Assembly (NCBI GenBank): GCA_907165135.1 | Contig: OU015567.1 | Location: 5,275,001 to 5,339,000, forward strand | Reading direction: 5' to 3' | DNA length: 64,000 nucleotides | Source of the DNA: Oikopleura dioica | Lineage: Eukaryota; Chordata; Appendicularia; Copelata; Oikopleuridae | Shown here: one piece after another, positions 1-10,427 of the stretch | Position numbering within the stretch: position 1 is the first letter of the stretch | Layout: every line of letters begins with the position of its first letter | Notes under the pieces: generated by a model | Databases searched by the model: none | The model's input: the letters and a program-made list of their open reading frames with translations, nothing else | What the model was told of the DNA's origin: nothing | Translations under genes and position numbers: made by a program

Positions 1-207
1 CACCACCCAAGAAACTGCAACTAAGCAAAACTCGTTTTCGATTCTTTTCCCCTCTTCTCTCTTCTTCTTTTTCACTTCCAGGGCAATAATTATGCGATCA
101 AAATTGCTATTCTTTTGAAGCGTCATAAAAGCGCAGTTTTATGAACCATGCAACTTTGGATTTGCAGATCGGATGCAGCCGAAACAGTTCAAAATTTACT
201 CAGAAGC

Positions 208-1705
208 ATGAATATTTTATTAATCTTTTTTCTCGAACAGGAATCGATCTTTGAATAAGAGAAAGGGTTTAATAAGGAAAAAGAAGGATCCATTTAAAGA
301 TTTTGGCTCAAAATGGGCGGGTGAAAAGATCAGCCACGATAAATTGCGACATTGTAAATGTCGATTGCACTTTCTTAACGATGGCGATTACTTTGAATGA
401 AACATGCAGGGCAATGGAATACCCGGCCGTTCCGAGGTCCGGAGCGGGTTTGTACGTCACGAAGTCGAGGGATTTGAAAAAAGACTCGATTCTCGAAGGT
501 ACGAAATACCAGCTTCATGCTGAAGATTCCGATTCGTATTCTAGAGCTCAGAGACAACTGTACATTTCCACTTGTTCCCGCCAACGGAACTGCTCCTGGC
601 CTGCCGGCCATTGTTGCCTGTACTGAAGAAATCCCGGTAAGTTTCTTTCTGAAATATTTTTCCTTAAAAATTCTTGTCATTTTTGAAAGGATTCTTCATT
701 TGTCAGAACATCCGCTTGGCTTCAATTTTCTCCGGTAAATGTCAATTTTGAAATCAAATTGATGGAACCGGTCGAACTCGAGTGCTACTACAACAAAACC
801 CTGAACCTGGACAACGAGCGGATCGAAATCAGCGACCCAGTCGTCTCCGCCGTCAAGGAAGAATTACAAGCGGCGGAGATAATTAACAACCTTGGCCTGT
901 CACTCGTGACTAGTGACGACCGTGATGAGCGGGAATACGATGATGGCAAAATGAGCGAAAAGAGCTTTTTTCTCGGCGACACGATTACCGTCTCGGTTCA
1001 GATGCAGAAACCAAATGATTTTTACTGGTAAACTGCGTAGAGGACTTTTTTCTTAAGGGCGTCAACATCGATTTCGCCCTTCTTAGACTCAACTTTTAAG
1101 GGTATATTTGAAAGAATGTGACATCAAAAGTGGACAGAAAAGCCTCAATATTTTCAACAACTTCTGCCCAAGCAAAGAATTCAAGTAAGATTAACCTTTC
1201 TTCTGAAATCATACTGTAATTCTAGAGACATTCTCTCGATAAAACGAAAATCTTTCACTTCCTTCTCCTTCATCCTCTTCAAGCTGGATGATGTTCCATC
1301 GTTGGAGGTCAAATGCAATCTCGCTGTTCTGGTAAAAATCAAAAGGCGATGACTGTAATCATCTTTCTTTTCAAGACGATCGTAGATCCTATGCCGCCGA
1401 GATGCGAAGAATCAGCTGGAGACTCGATGTATGAAGGATTTTATGATTATTTCAACGAGACCGATTACTATGCTAACTACTCCAATTCCTCAAATTCGTC
1501 GAATTCGGAAGTAGAGAAGAGTTTGAACTCCTTGTCTCGTAAGTTCTAGACCTTTTTCTTGCATATAAAATCATTCTTTTTAGTCCAATCTTCCATTCAA
1601 ATTCTACCTCATCAAAATTTGATCGCCTCCGGGAAACGAACTTGTCTTAGTTTTAGTCTTCAAGTCACTGTTTTCTGCCTTTCAGTAGCTTTATCCCTGT
1701 TTTAA
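208..1705 (+). CDS. ZP-domain membrane protein
   Basis: Zona pellucida (ZP) domain protein of about 375 residues, probably secretory and membrane-anchored. Proposed exons are 208-234, 300-498, 545-650, 707-1027, 1101-1184, 1226-1331, 1376-1538 and 1584-1705; they sum to 1128 nt in one frame. The first exon encodes a hydrophobic signal start (MNILLIFFL) that joins ILAQNG. The ZP-N part holds spaced cysteines around ITLNETC and LECYY; the ZP-C part holds KECDIKSG, a hydrophobic FSFILFKL stretch and EVKCNL. A Ser/Asn-rich stalk with N-glycosylation sites follows, then a C-terminal hydrophobic segment (VTVFCLSVALSLF) ending at TAA, which overlaps AATAAA at 1704. Introns 235-299 and 651-706 start with GA instead of GT; GT alternatives break the frame. 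The architecture matches the ZP protein at 54917-56069. Ligand and tissue role are unknown. Confidence 0.72.
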
Positions 1706-2656
1706 TAAACATTTTTTTTTTGATCTTGCTCAAGAGCATGAAAAAATGAATGAACTTGAACGACTCAGTCTGTGTGAAAAAAAGAAAGGTCTTGTGAAAG
1801 AAACCGGGCGCTTTCATCATTTTGAAAGATCGACATGTATCGATTGCTATCGCGATTCACAGGGTCAAATACAGGCACGCTGCTCCTTCCCGGAAGTGAC
1901 ACGCGGTAATGACTTTGGTTAAAAAGAGGGTCAGTTGCAGGTTTTTTCTTTTTCGAAATCGATCCACGATTCCATGGGAAGGACTCTTTTCAGGATGATA
2001 TTTTCGGGTTGAATATTCAAGCGGTTCTAAGATCGAGACACCCTTATTTTGGCCGAAGAAATCATGGGCATTTTTGAAAGAGGGTTGAAAAATGATCATG
2101 GCATTTGTTTATTAGGTCTGAAAATAAGCGTTCCGGAGCGCAATCGTTGTTTTACGAACGGTGAAAATTTTGATTTATTGCACGATCCCGGAAGTCCCTA
2201 AATAGGTCCGAGGCAGAAGAAACGTCTGACAGTAATTGGGACAGAAAAATAACCGTCGTCGTCATCGAAATTTTCAAATCAAGCCTTCGAAGCTTATTTC
2301 TACAGTAGAACAATTTGTTATATTTATAAGTTGACAACAATTTTTTCTAGTGAAAAGGTACCAAGAAACCATAATAATGGAAGTAAATAAATTGGTTTAT
2401 TTCTTTCTTGTAATGCAAAGCTGATAGCAAAAGTAAATTGTTCCAGTGAAGAAAAAGTGTGATAATATCTATTCTTCAATAAGCATGAATATTACAAGAA
2501 ATATCCTGTAAAAATGCTCCAAAAAGACAAAGAGTTTATTAAAATCATTTCGTAAATATCAAACGAGTATAATCAGCCCCGATATGCATCGCTTATTATG
2601 GATATCCTCGATCAGCGCTCTTCATTTTCCGAGCGTGGCGCTCTTCCGCCTCACCC
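1706..2656. other. Intergenic, no gene recognised
   Basis: About 950 nt between the polyadenylation signal of the ZP gene and the TATA box of the next gene. Only short open frames in AT-rich sequence are present, none with splice-consistent extensions or a recognisable motif. Confidence 0.6.
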
Positions 2657-2664
2657 TATAAAAT
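2657..2664 (+). promoter_or_regulatory. TATA box of the C2H2 gene
   Basis: TATAAAAT lies about 40 nt upstream of the ATG at 2703, leaving room for a start site near 2690 and a very short leader. Confidence 0.55.
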
Positions 2665-2702
2665 CCCTTCCCCCAACCCTCCATATCCAGAAATAACTAA
2701 AA

Positions 2703-3026
2703 ATGTGCACAATCGCCTATTCCAACTCCATTTTCCATCAAAACCAACTGACTCCTGCCTACTCTCGCCGAGCTACAGTCAAAAAACTCCGCCCTCTCTC
2801 TTCAACTCTCATTTTCGAGCAACCAGAAATCAAGGAAGATAACAAATTTCACGATGAAAATGATGCTGATCTTTTCGATGTCGAGACCGACTGGATAAGC
2901 CATGCAAAATGGGAAGAAGCTAAAGCCGGGCTCAAGAAACATGTCTGTCTTTCCTGTGGCAAGAGATTTTCGAACAAAACGATGAAGAGAATTCACGGGG
3001 TTTTGAAGCACAAATCTTCTCTGTAA
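2703..3026 (+). CDS. Single C2H2 zinc-finger protein
   Basis: Intronless frame of 107 residues. An acidic middle section is followed at the C-terminus by one C2H2 finger, with CLSC, then 12 residues, then HGVLKH. The protein ends five residues after the finger. A TATA box lies just upstream, and AATAAA at about 3054 follows the stop at normal distance, so this is a complete small gene. With one finger it probably binds DNA weakly alone or mediates protein contacts; that is inference. The N-terminal 80 residues resemble nothing I recognise. Confidence 0.7.
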   Translation: MCTIAYSNSIFHQNQLTPAYSRRATVKKLRPLSSTLIFEQPEIKEDNKFHDENDADLFDVETDWISHAKWEEAKAGLKKHVCLSCGKRFSNKTMKRIHGVLKHKSSL

Positions 3027-3419
3027 CAATGCTGTTTGTATTTCTGTGTATTTGAATAAATGATAGTTTTTTCATAAATTATGTTTTTGCCCTCTTCTCC
3101 CAATTTTCTAAATTCTTCTTTAGATGCCCCCTCCAAGTTCGCTCAAAGCAGCCTGCTTTGTTTTTGAAAATCTTTCTTTGCGATGAAACATCTTGAGCGT
3201 CGGCGATATCGGTTGTTATTTGCCGTTTGATTCTGATACTCCCGCGATTTTGGGAATTTTGACGGACGAAACGGCTCCGCGTCACGTGACCGCTGACGTT
3301 TGGGTTCGAAGTTCGGCGATTTCTGTTAAAAGTTTCTTCAAAAAGGGATATTTTCTGAGGCTTTTCCGTTGATTCTGCCCAATTTACCTCCTTATCCCAC
3401 CTTTTGCCACCTTGTGCCG

Positions 3420-3620
3420 GTATACGCTGACCATCTTCGGTCTAAGCGGCACTAGGAGGCGCAAACCGACCCAAAGCGGCACAAACCGGCTCTTTGCGGC
3501 ACTTTGAGGCGCAAAACAGCCCTAAGTGGCACAAGGAGGCAAAAACTGGCTCTAAGCGGCACTAGGAGTCACAGGACGGCCGTAAGCGGCACAAGGCGGC
3601 TCTAGAAGGCACAATGAGGT
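3420..3620. repeat. Degenerate GGC-rich tandem repeat
   Basis: About ten loosely repeated units of roughly 16-20 nt, built on the pattern gcggcacnaggnggc. The array touches the 3' end of PDE1, and the last residues of that protein are translated from it. Confidence 0.6.
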
Positions 3621-6600
3621 ACCCTCGCAAGCTTCCTCAATCGTATCCTTTCCTGGTCGTAATGAATCACCAGTGCCATTTTCAGATGGTTCCAATAAAA
3701 TGCCATTTTCGTCAAAAAGACACTCATTAGCTGCCTTGAAAAATTCCGTCAGCGCGGAAAAAGTCGGCTCGATAATGTATTTATTAAAACCTAAAATGTT
3801 CATGAGCATATTTTTGATAAACTTTTCTTACTTATTTGGCTATTTGGAATATGCAGCGTATTTCTATCGCAAAGAGGAGAAATCGGAAAACCAGATTTAG
3901 CTTCTTGGTCGCCTTGGAGGAAGAATTCTTCGAAGAGGAATTCGACCATCTTTTCATGATGCTTCCAGGGTCGGAGAGAGTGGGAAATGTCGGCAGAGTG
4001 GAGCATGAAACCAAGGACGGTTGTAGTGTCAGCAAAGGAAGGAGAACTCTTGGCGTCGGAGAGGTAGAACAAGTGCTCGTTGTGGAAAACCATGTCCGTT
4101 GCGAGAACCATATCTAGACACCATAAACTCCAGTCCTTGACTGTTACTTACCGATAACGATATTTCTGAAGTTGAAAAATTGCTCATCATTCAGCCCAGC
4201 TAGAATATTACACTCATCTTTTGCACAAATTCCGAATCCAGTTGTTAGATGAAAGTTTTCAAGCACTTTTTAAGGTCATCAGAATTAAAGGTCGCGTAAA
4301 AAAATCGAGAAGACCGCTTTCCTGATCTATCATTATATAAATTCGCCAGGTTGCTTTTTGTCATAATATGAAAATTATTCGTCGTCCCCGTGTGACTGAC
4401 ATCATGAATTGCAGCGGCGAATAATGCGGCAAAAAGTTCGACATTGTCTAACCAAACTTGGGCGCCGTTCAGTTCGATTATCGAAAATAGGGCCTGCGTT
4501 ACGTCTGCCGCGTGGATATCGTTGTGGTAAGGGTTTTTGTTGGATAAATACAGCTCCTTAAAAAGGGAATAAGATGAGACAAGCCTTAAGGGTGTCACTA
4601 TCTCAAATCAACGAAGAAGGTTCTTTACTACTAGGGTCGGCACCGACCACCATTTTCCCAGGTCGGGTTGGTCGGTCTCCCAGAAATTGGCGAAATCCGT
4701 GGTCGCTTTGGTTGGTCGGGTCGCCTTATTTTTTGGTCGGTTTTTGGTCGGGTCGGGTCGGTTTTAAGGATATAGCCTTGAATATTGAACTTTCGTAGCG
4801 CCGAATCCCTGTTACGAATTCTTTCATTTTTCGAAGGAACCCTACCTAAAATCTAGCGTAGATTTCGAAAATTCCCTTATTTTTAGTACTTTCTATAGTC
4901 TTTATACCTTAAAATCGACTTCAAAATAAAACAGACCATTGTTCTCTAAAAATTCCCATTAAAAAGGTAAATCTGGATTGATGATATGAAAGATTGAAGC
5001 CTTCTCTCCAACCTAGCGGAGGATTTTGTAAAAATATTAAAAATTACGGCTTCTACTGATGGGGTGTTTGATAGCGAAATTTCGGGAGACGGTCGGTTAC
5101 AATACCAATTGGTATTGGAATACCAATTTTGGTATTCCAATACCAAAGTCGGCAGAAAATGCCAATTTTTCAAAGTTAAAAGTCGGTCGTGCGCTTCGCG
5201 CCTGTATTATACGATACTTTAGAAGTGTTTTTAATAATTTCTCGGGCAAAAAATCCAAATTGTCTAAAAAATTTGGTATCGGAATACCAAATTTTGGTAT
5301 TGGAATACCAAAAAAGCTTTGGTATTGTAACCGACCGTTCCCGGAAATTTCCATCAGAGCGCTGTGGCGAATCGGAGTGCCTATCTCAAACGGGCCTGAA
5401 ATAGGCTAGTGAGGCCAGTTACCACACATTTTCTTGGTCGGCGCTCCGATTCGTCAGATGTTGGAAAAACGGGTTACGTGAATCTTATGGAAAATTCGAG
5501 AAAAATTAAACGGACGAATCAGAGCACCCGTCATTGGGATGTCTGGTTACTAGCCTTACAAGTCCAACCCAGGCTCCGATGAGAATTTTTCCGCTATCCA
5601 ACACCCCATCGGTAGTAACTGGTTTATGATTGTACTTCGAAATGGAGAGTGGCGCGTGCAGCCAATTAGAGCGAGGGGAGAATCCTAGTTACATTTCGTC
5701 CAAGCTGTCGACAAAATTTCTCGTGTAAAATAGGATGAGCGATGGGCTGAGTGAGATTTTCCCCTCGCTCTCATTGGCTGCACGCGCCACTCTCCTTTTC
5801 GAAGTACAATCATAAACCAGTTACTAGAAGCCGTAATTTTTAATATTTTTACAAAATCCTCCGCTAGATTGGAGAGAACGCTTCAATCTTTCATATCATC
5901 AATCCAGGTTTACCTTTTTAATGGAAATTTTCAGAGAACGACGGTCTGTTTTATTTTGAAGTCAATTTTTAGGTATAAACACTATCGAAAGTACTAAAAA
6001 TAAGGGAATTTTCGAAATCTACGCTGGATTTTAGGTAGGGTTTCTTTGAAAAATGAATAAATTCGTAACAGGGATTCGGCGCTACGAAAGTTCAATATTC
6101 AAGGCTATATCCTTAAGGCAATAAAAAATGATTTTTCTGAATGATCTCTGATTCATCAGTAAAAGTTTCAGAATTGATAATTTTGGTCGGTGGTCGGTGC
6201 CGACCCTAGCGTAAATTACTAACCACTCTCGAACTCGACAAAAAATTTCGACAAATTTTGAAAGAAAATTTTCAACGAATCAGAAGTCTGGATTCGGCTG
6301 ACCGGCCAGTCAGTTGTCGACTAGCCGCCTACGCAAAATTTGTCAAAATTTTTTGTCGGTTCCTGACGCCACACTCTTAAAATTCGAGAAAAAATCAAAT
6401 AAGGGTGTCACTATCTTAAATAAACGAAGAGAATCTTCTTCGCTAACCTCTAATCTCGCGGCGAAATTCATGACAACAGGACCCTTTATCTTGAAATCGC
6501 CCAAAAGGTCGAAGGAAGCCAAGGACTGGTAAAGAATGTATCTCAGCGGCCTATTTCCAGTCAGTTTCCCGAATTCGAAAATGTCAAAGTTCCAGGACGC

Positions 6601-8521
6601 GATTTCCTGCAGCTGGCGTTTTATGTCGTCCGTGAATCCCGCGAGGTCGTTTTTGCCGATTGTGAGTTTTTCCATTCGAATTGCGGCGCTGATTCCCGCG
6701 ACGATTCCTTTTAGCCCTTTTCGGCGAGACTCCCCTTAACAAAAATTAAGGGAAGAAAACGGGAAAAAGGAGCGGTTACCGACAGATCTGGTTGAAGATT
6801 TGGGAGGAGTAAAAGTCGACATGAGCCATTGCCGAACTTCTTTTGGAACTGTCGAGTCAATTTTGACCAGATCATTTTTGATGGGCGAACCTCTCAGAGA
6901 TGTTTTGAGAAGCTAGGAAAAGACTTGAAATCAAGGAGGAAAGAAATGAGGCACCTGAACCGCAAGTTTTGTTGGACCGATGAGTTCTTCAACTGTTACG
7001 TTTTTCTCGGCTTCGTGTCTATCAATTAGAGTTTCGAGGCTAAAGAATTGATATTATCAAGGAGACACCCTTATTTATTAAAAATTTTCAAATGAAACAC
7101 TTTTACCAAATTTTTGGTCACATTTGCCCGCTCAAATTCTAATTCCGGCTCAGGGCCAATCAGATTTCAGAAAAAAAAAACAAAATAATTTTTCCCATTT
7201 TTCGTCATTTTGGGCCAAAATTTGACCAAAAATTTTTGTTAAAATTATCGCATTTTCTTTCGATCAATCTCTTCAATCGATCAGCTCACTCAATGATTAA
7301 GGGTCTACTTAACAATTCAGCCAGATTTTCGTTGACTTTTTCCGCCTCCGAGGTCATTCGGGGTCACTTTTTTCTTTCTCTTTTTTTCTCCAAAAATGTT
7401 TGTCTGGTCCAAAAAATGACAGATTCGACGTGATTCTGGTCGATCTTTGGAGTGGAATCAGCACAAGTGTTATTATAAATATTGAATTTTTGCTTCTTAA
7501 AAAATCATCCACGAACAAAAACGTAGATAGAGCGTCTTGATTCGGGCGTTTTCTCCTTGCAATTTGGCTAATTGCTAAAAGCGTGAGTCTCTTTCGCCGG
7601 CTGAAACTGGGCTTCTGGGTCTGAAGGTCTTTTGGGATTTCAAGAAAGAAAAAAAGAAGGACAAGAACACAGACAATCTCCTCATTGACTTTTAGACGGA
7701 TTCTTTATTTTTATGAAGAAAAGAGACTATCAAAACGTCAAAAAAGACGAGACGGGGAAAGATTGTAATAGGATTATTCGGAGAAATGGGCTGAATTGAG
7801 TCTGCTAAACATGCAGCTGAATTTATAGTCTACTAAAGGGACAGACATTCTTATTTTCGAGCAAATACGGTTGAAATGCTCGTGGCTGGGCTTGACAATC
7901 CAGAGTTGCAACTTGCAAGTTTTGCTTTATTTTTGCTGAGCTGAGCTGACCTGATAAAAAAATCTTTGAGCTGAGCTGGCCTATTACAGAGGTCACTGAG
8001 CTGATCTGAGCAGACCTTTATTTTAAGGTAGTTGAGCTGGGCTGAGCTGAGCAGAGCTTAATTAGAGCTGAGCTGGTTGAGCTGAGCTGAGCCATTTTTT
8101 ATTGTGTTTTTAATTGTAAAATTGTGTAATGATCATTGAGCTGAGCTGAGCTAAGTGATAATTGTCTGAGCTGAGCAACTTCGAAAATACTTAAGCTAAG
8201 CTGAGCAGATCAGATCATTTTCAGGAATCACCGTCGGCTCAGCTAGCTCAGCTCAGCAAATTTGCAGCTCTGCGACAATTTGTGAAGAAAACCTGAGTCA
8301 GTATCCCTCGATAGTTTTGAGAGCTCTCTCAGGACCCTGACTCAGTTGTTTTACAGTTTACTGTAACAGTTTGCTAAGTCAGGATTGTCGATGACTTACC
8401 GTTTGGCAACCTGGCTCAACTGCGTCTTCCTGAATCTGTCTCTCGGCCGCAGCCCCAAAATCCACAGTGCTCTTTCTTTCGAGCTCATATTTTCAGCCTT
8501 CTGCTCTTCGGAGTAAAGCAT
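3552..8521 (-). CDS. PDE1: Calcium/calmodulin-type cyclic nucleotide phosphodiesterase (PDE1)
   Basis: Hydrolyses cAMP/cGMP; PDE1 enzymes are activated by Ca2+/calmodulin in the cytosol. Exons on the minus strand: 8400-8521, 6955-7039, 6780-6912, 6448-6734, 4322-4556, 4152-4265, 3832-4113 and 3552-3790, giving 498 residues in one frame. The N-terminal part (RLETLIDRHEAEKN, VPKEVRQWLMSTF) matches the PDE1 regulatory region. The catalytic domain has NPYHNDIHAADVTQ, HDVSHTGTTNNF, LYNDRSVLENFH, LATDM, SADISH and EEFFLQGD-PLCDR. The usual LENHH reads LENFH. Intron 4266-4321 begins GAAAGC and ends AAAAAG; only this GA-AG split restores the conserved RSVLEN. A foldback element sits in the 1.9-kb intron 4557-6447, and an AGCTG-rich repeat in the first intron. 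The last about 20 residues run into a tandem repeat, so the true end may differ. Confidence 0.93.
4631..6209. mobile_element. 1.6-kb foldback element with nested inverted repeats
   Basis: Perfect 19-nt terminal inverted repeats (ctagggtcggcaccgacca at 4631-4649, its complement at 6191-6209). Inside, about 290 nt at 4768-5058 recur as an imperfect complement at 5828-6115. Two further inverted pairs are nested within: near 5059-5610 (ends gatggggtgtt / aacaccccatc) and 5618-5825 (ends taactggtttatga). No coding capacity was seen. No clear target-site duplication was found, but a direct repeat of about 30 nt (around 4585-4620 and 6400-6440) flanks the block. It lies in a PDE1 intron. Confidence 0.75.
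6232..6375. repeat. CCAAT-family MITE copy (diverged)
   Basis: Copy of a short inverted-repeat family with ends reading roughly gtcaggaaccgacaaaaa and internal ccaatcagaagcc-like cores. The same family recurs at 29896-30003, 45285-45372, 48497-48645, 54450-54605, 58083-58192 and 58812-58945. This copy lies next to the large foldback element in a PDE1 intron. Confidence 0.65.
7905..8275. repeat. AGCTG-rich dispersed repeat, copy 1
   Basis: About 370 nt dominated by the pentamer gagct/agctg, bounded by gagttgcaacttgcaagttttgc on the left and gcaaatttgcagctctg on the right. It lies in PDE1 intron 1. A homologous block in opposite orientation lies at 30537-31070 in a RhoGEF intron, with matching boundary sequences, so this is a dispersed element rather than simple slippage. 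Confidence 0.7.
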
Positions 8522-9341
8522 TTTCTTAATTCGATCGAGCTAACATGATTATATATAGGACTCTGGCCTTTCAGTTTTCTGTCGCACCGAGTCACTCATC
8601 CTTCAAATTCGGACAATCGAGGGTTTTTTCTTCGAAATACAAATTCTTAAAAAAAGATCTTCACTTGTTTATTTTTGTTTACTTTTTCTTATCCAATCGA
8701 CTTTATGTCAAATTGAAGTAAATTTTTAAGGGGCTCACTATATTAATTTTTTATCTATTCAATACCAGAAAATATGATTTTGTCAACCCTCTTACTTTCC
8801 CTTCCCCTTTTCTCTTTGCTATTTTCTCAGAATAATAGATGCAAATGAATTAACAAAATTATATACGGACCAAAAATAAGCTCCCTTGGATTTATTGAAT
8901 TTAGGGATTGCTCTGAGTTGAGTCCAGTTCTTGGCGATTTTCACTGCTTTTCTATTTCTCTCTTTTTTCAGATTCTCAAATATAATTTTTAAACTAACCT
9001 TCAATAAAAGAGCCGCGGCGATTAACAGCTTCGCAGACGGAGAAAAGAAGAAATTGGCGATTAGCGATAGATTTGAAAAACTGTCCGATATTCTCTTCGG
9101 TGGAATTATTAAACGCCCTTCGATAGGAGTTAGATACTGACAGATATTTTTCGAGTGACAATTGTCAAAATTTGATGCGTGTTTGAAGATTTAATCACCT
9201 GCTCTTACAGAGTTCTTTCTCTGTGAAATTGCTATTTTAGTATTTGCCCTTGCGGCGAACTTCATAAATGGCTGAGAGGTCAGAATTCAGTTATTCTTTT
9301 TTGAGGGCAAAGAGTTTTTTGAAGGCATCTTCGTTGGCAAG
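8522..9341. other. Intergenic between PDE1 and the small membrane protein
   Basis: About 820 nt of AT-rich sequence between two divergently arranged genes; it should hold both promoters. The short open frames near 8819-9140 show no recognisable motif and no consistent splicing. Confidence 0.5.
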
Positions 9342-10078
9342 ATGTTCAAAAATCTGGTTTTCTTATCGCCCTCAAGCAGAACATTGCCAGCTGCAGAAGA
9401 CTGTATAAAGCCAAGGAAATGGTCCTTATGATAACACAAAATGAAAAGTCAGAAACCTTCTTAGTTTACTTAAAATTCTCGCTGCTGAAATCATAAATAA
9501 AAAGCCTATTTCTTAAAATTTTACTTCAGAATTAAAAAGAACATTTATCTTAGGCGTACATATCCATACAAGCATCTATCTCCTCCATCATTCTTATCGA
9601 TGATCCTTATTTAGTTGTTACTACGAGCATTATCGAGATTGGAATCGCCCACCGAAGGGAGGCTTCTTTCCAGGCTTCAGTCCTCAATTTCCCGTTCAAG
9701 GAGCTAAACCAGAATGGAAGCCGGTTTATGCTCCCCATGCGAAAGACGACTGCGAGAACGAGAAGGACATAAAGCCGGAAGAAGAGGGAATCCAGTTTCA
9801 AGCGAAAATCGAGCAAGAAGAAGCGATTCAAAAATTCAACTACCAGCGTCGACGAAATCACGTGAGTTTTCAGCGGCGTTTTCGATCATCATTGGTGATG
9901 TTTTTTTTTTAAGAAAATCGTTCGATGCGTGATCATGGCGGCCATGTCGATCGGATTCGGATTTGGAATCTTTTTCGTGCTCCTCCGACTCTTCCGAGCT
10001 CGGCGGCGACGAAGAGCTCTTCTTGTGGCTGCCGAAGTTGCTGATAAGACTGAAAAGCAGCCACTCATCATCGCATAA
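9342..10078 (+). CDS. Small single-pass membrane protein, CC-motif ectodomain
   Basis: Exons 9342-9421, 9615-9861 and 9914-10078 join in phase to 163 residues. The short N-terminal part contains AEDC and RKCCYYEHY, followed by a Pro/Gly-rich stretch and an acidic linker. Next come RRR, a transmembrane segment (IMAAMSIGFGFGIFFVLL), a strongly basic run (RARRRRR) and an acidic tail ending PLIIA. AATAAA at about 10120 follows the stop. The layout (short Cys-rich ectodomain, one membrane span, juxtamembrane basic cluster) recalls Shisa/WBP1/VOPP1-type proteins, but I cannot assign a family. The first exon is the least certain part; its hydrophobic start is weak for a signal peptide. Confidence 0.55.
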
Positions 10079-10156
10079 ATCAACCCTTTCCGTTTCTTTA
10101 TTTTCTTTTGCATGCTTCAATAAAATCTCTCCTAGTTTCACACCATTTGAAATTGG

Positions 10157-10284
10157 TGAGATCCAGTATCTTAGTCGCGATTTTGACTTTGGGTTATGGA
10201 ATCAAGGAAGATGACACGCACGACGCAGGTAAGAGGCGTCTATTTTGGAAAAAAGCAATGATTTTTAACGGCTCAATGTTTCTC
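10157..10284 (+). pseudogene. Decayed fragment of the tau-like MAP gene
   Basis: This stretch aligns on the same strand to about 19077-19245, the part of the tau-like gene covering the start of exon 7 and the intron before it. Shared blocks include ggtgagatc, agtcgcgattttgac, ggaatcaaggaaga, gaggcgt and atttttaacggctca. It carries several indels and no open frame. It is a duplicated fragment displaced by about 9 kb. Confidence 0.6.
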
Positions 10285-10427
10285 CTTGTTTTTGTTAATA
10301 AAGGCTTGTCTATTTATGTCGATTTCTATTGCCCATAATTTTGACCCGTTTTTCTCATAACAAAATGTCTATATTTAGTGAATTTATTCGTAGCATCTAA
10401 ACGGAAAAATTGTTTTGTATAATTGGT

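Noticed and set aside
303-626. Unspliced 107-residue frame as the whole first gene
   Set aside because: A 46-nt GT-AG intron at 499-544 inside it restores the ZP cysteine pattern and the downstream frame.
3420-3620. CRISPR-like array
   Set aside because: Units are degenerate and contiguous with no spacers, in a eukaryotic gene context.
9836-10141. 101-residue minus-strand frame rich in Ser/Glu/Lys
   Set aside because: It is the complement of the transmembrane and Arg-rich exon of the plus-strand gene, whose splice phases and poly(A) signal fit.
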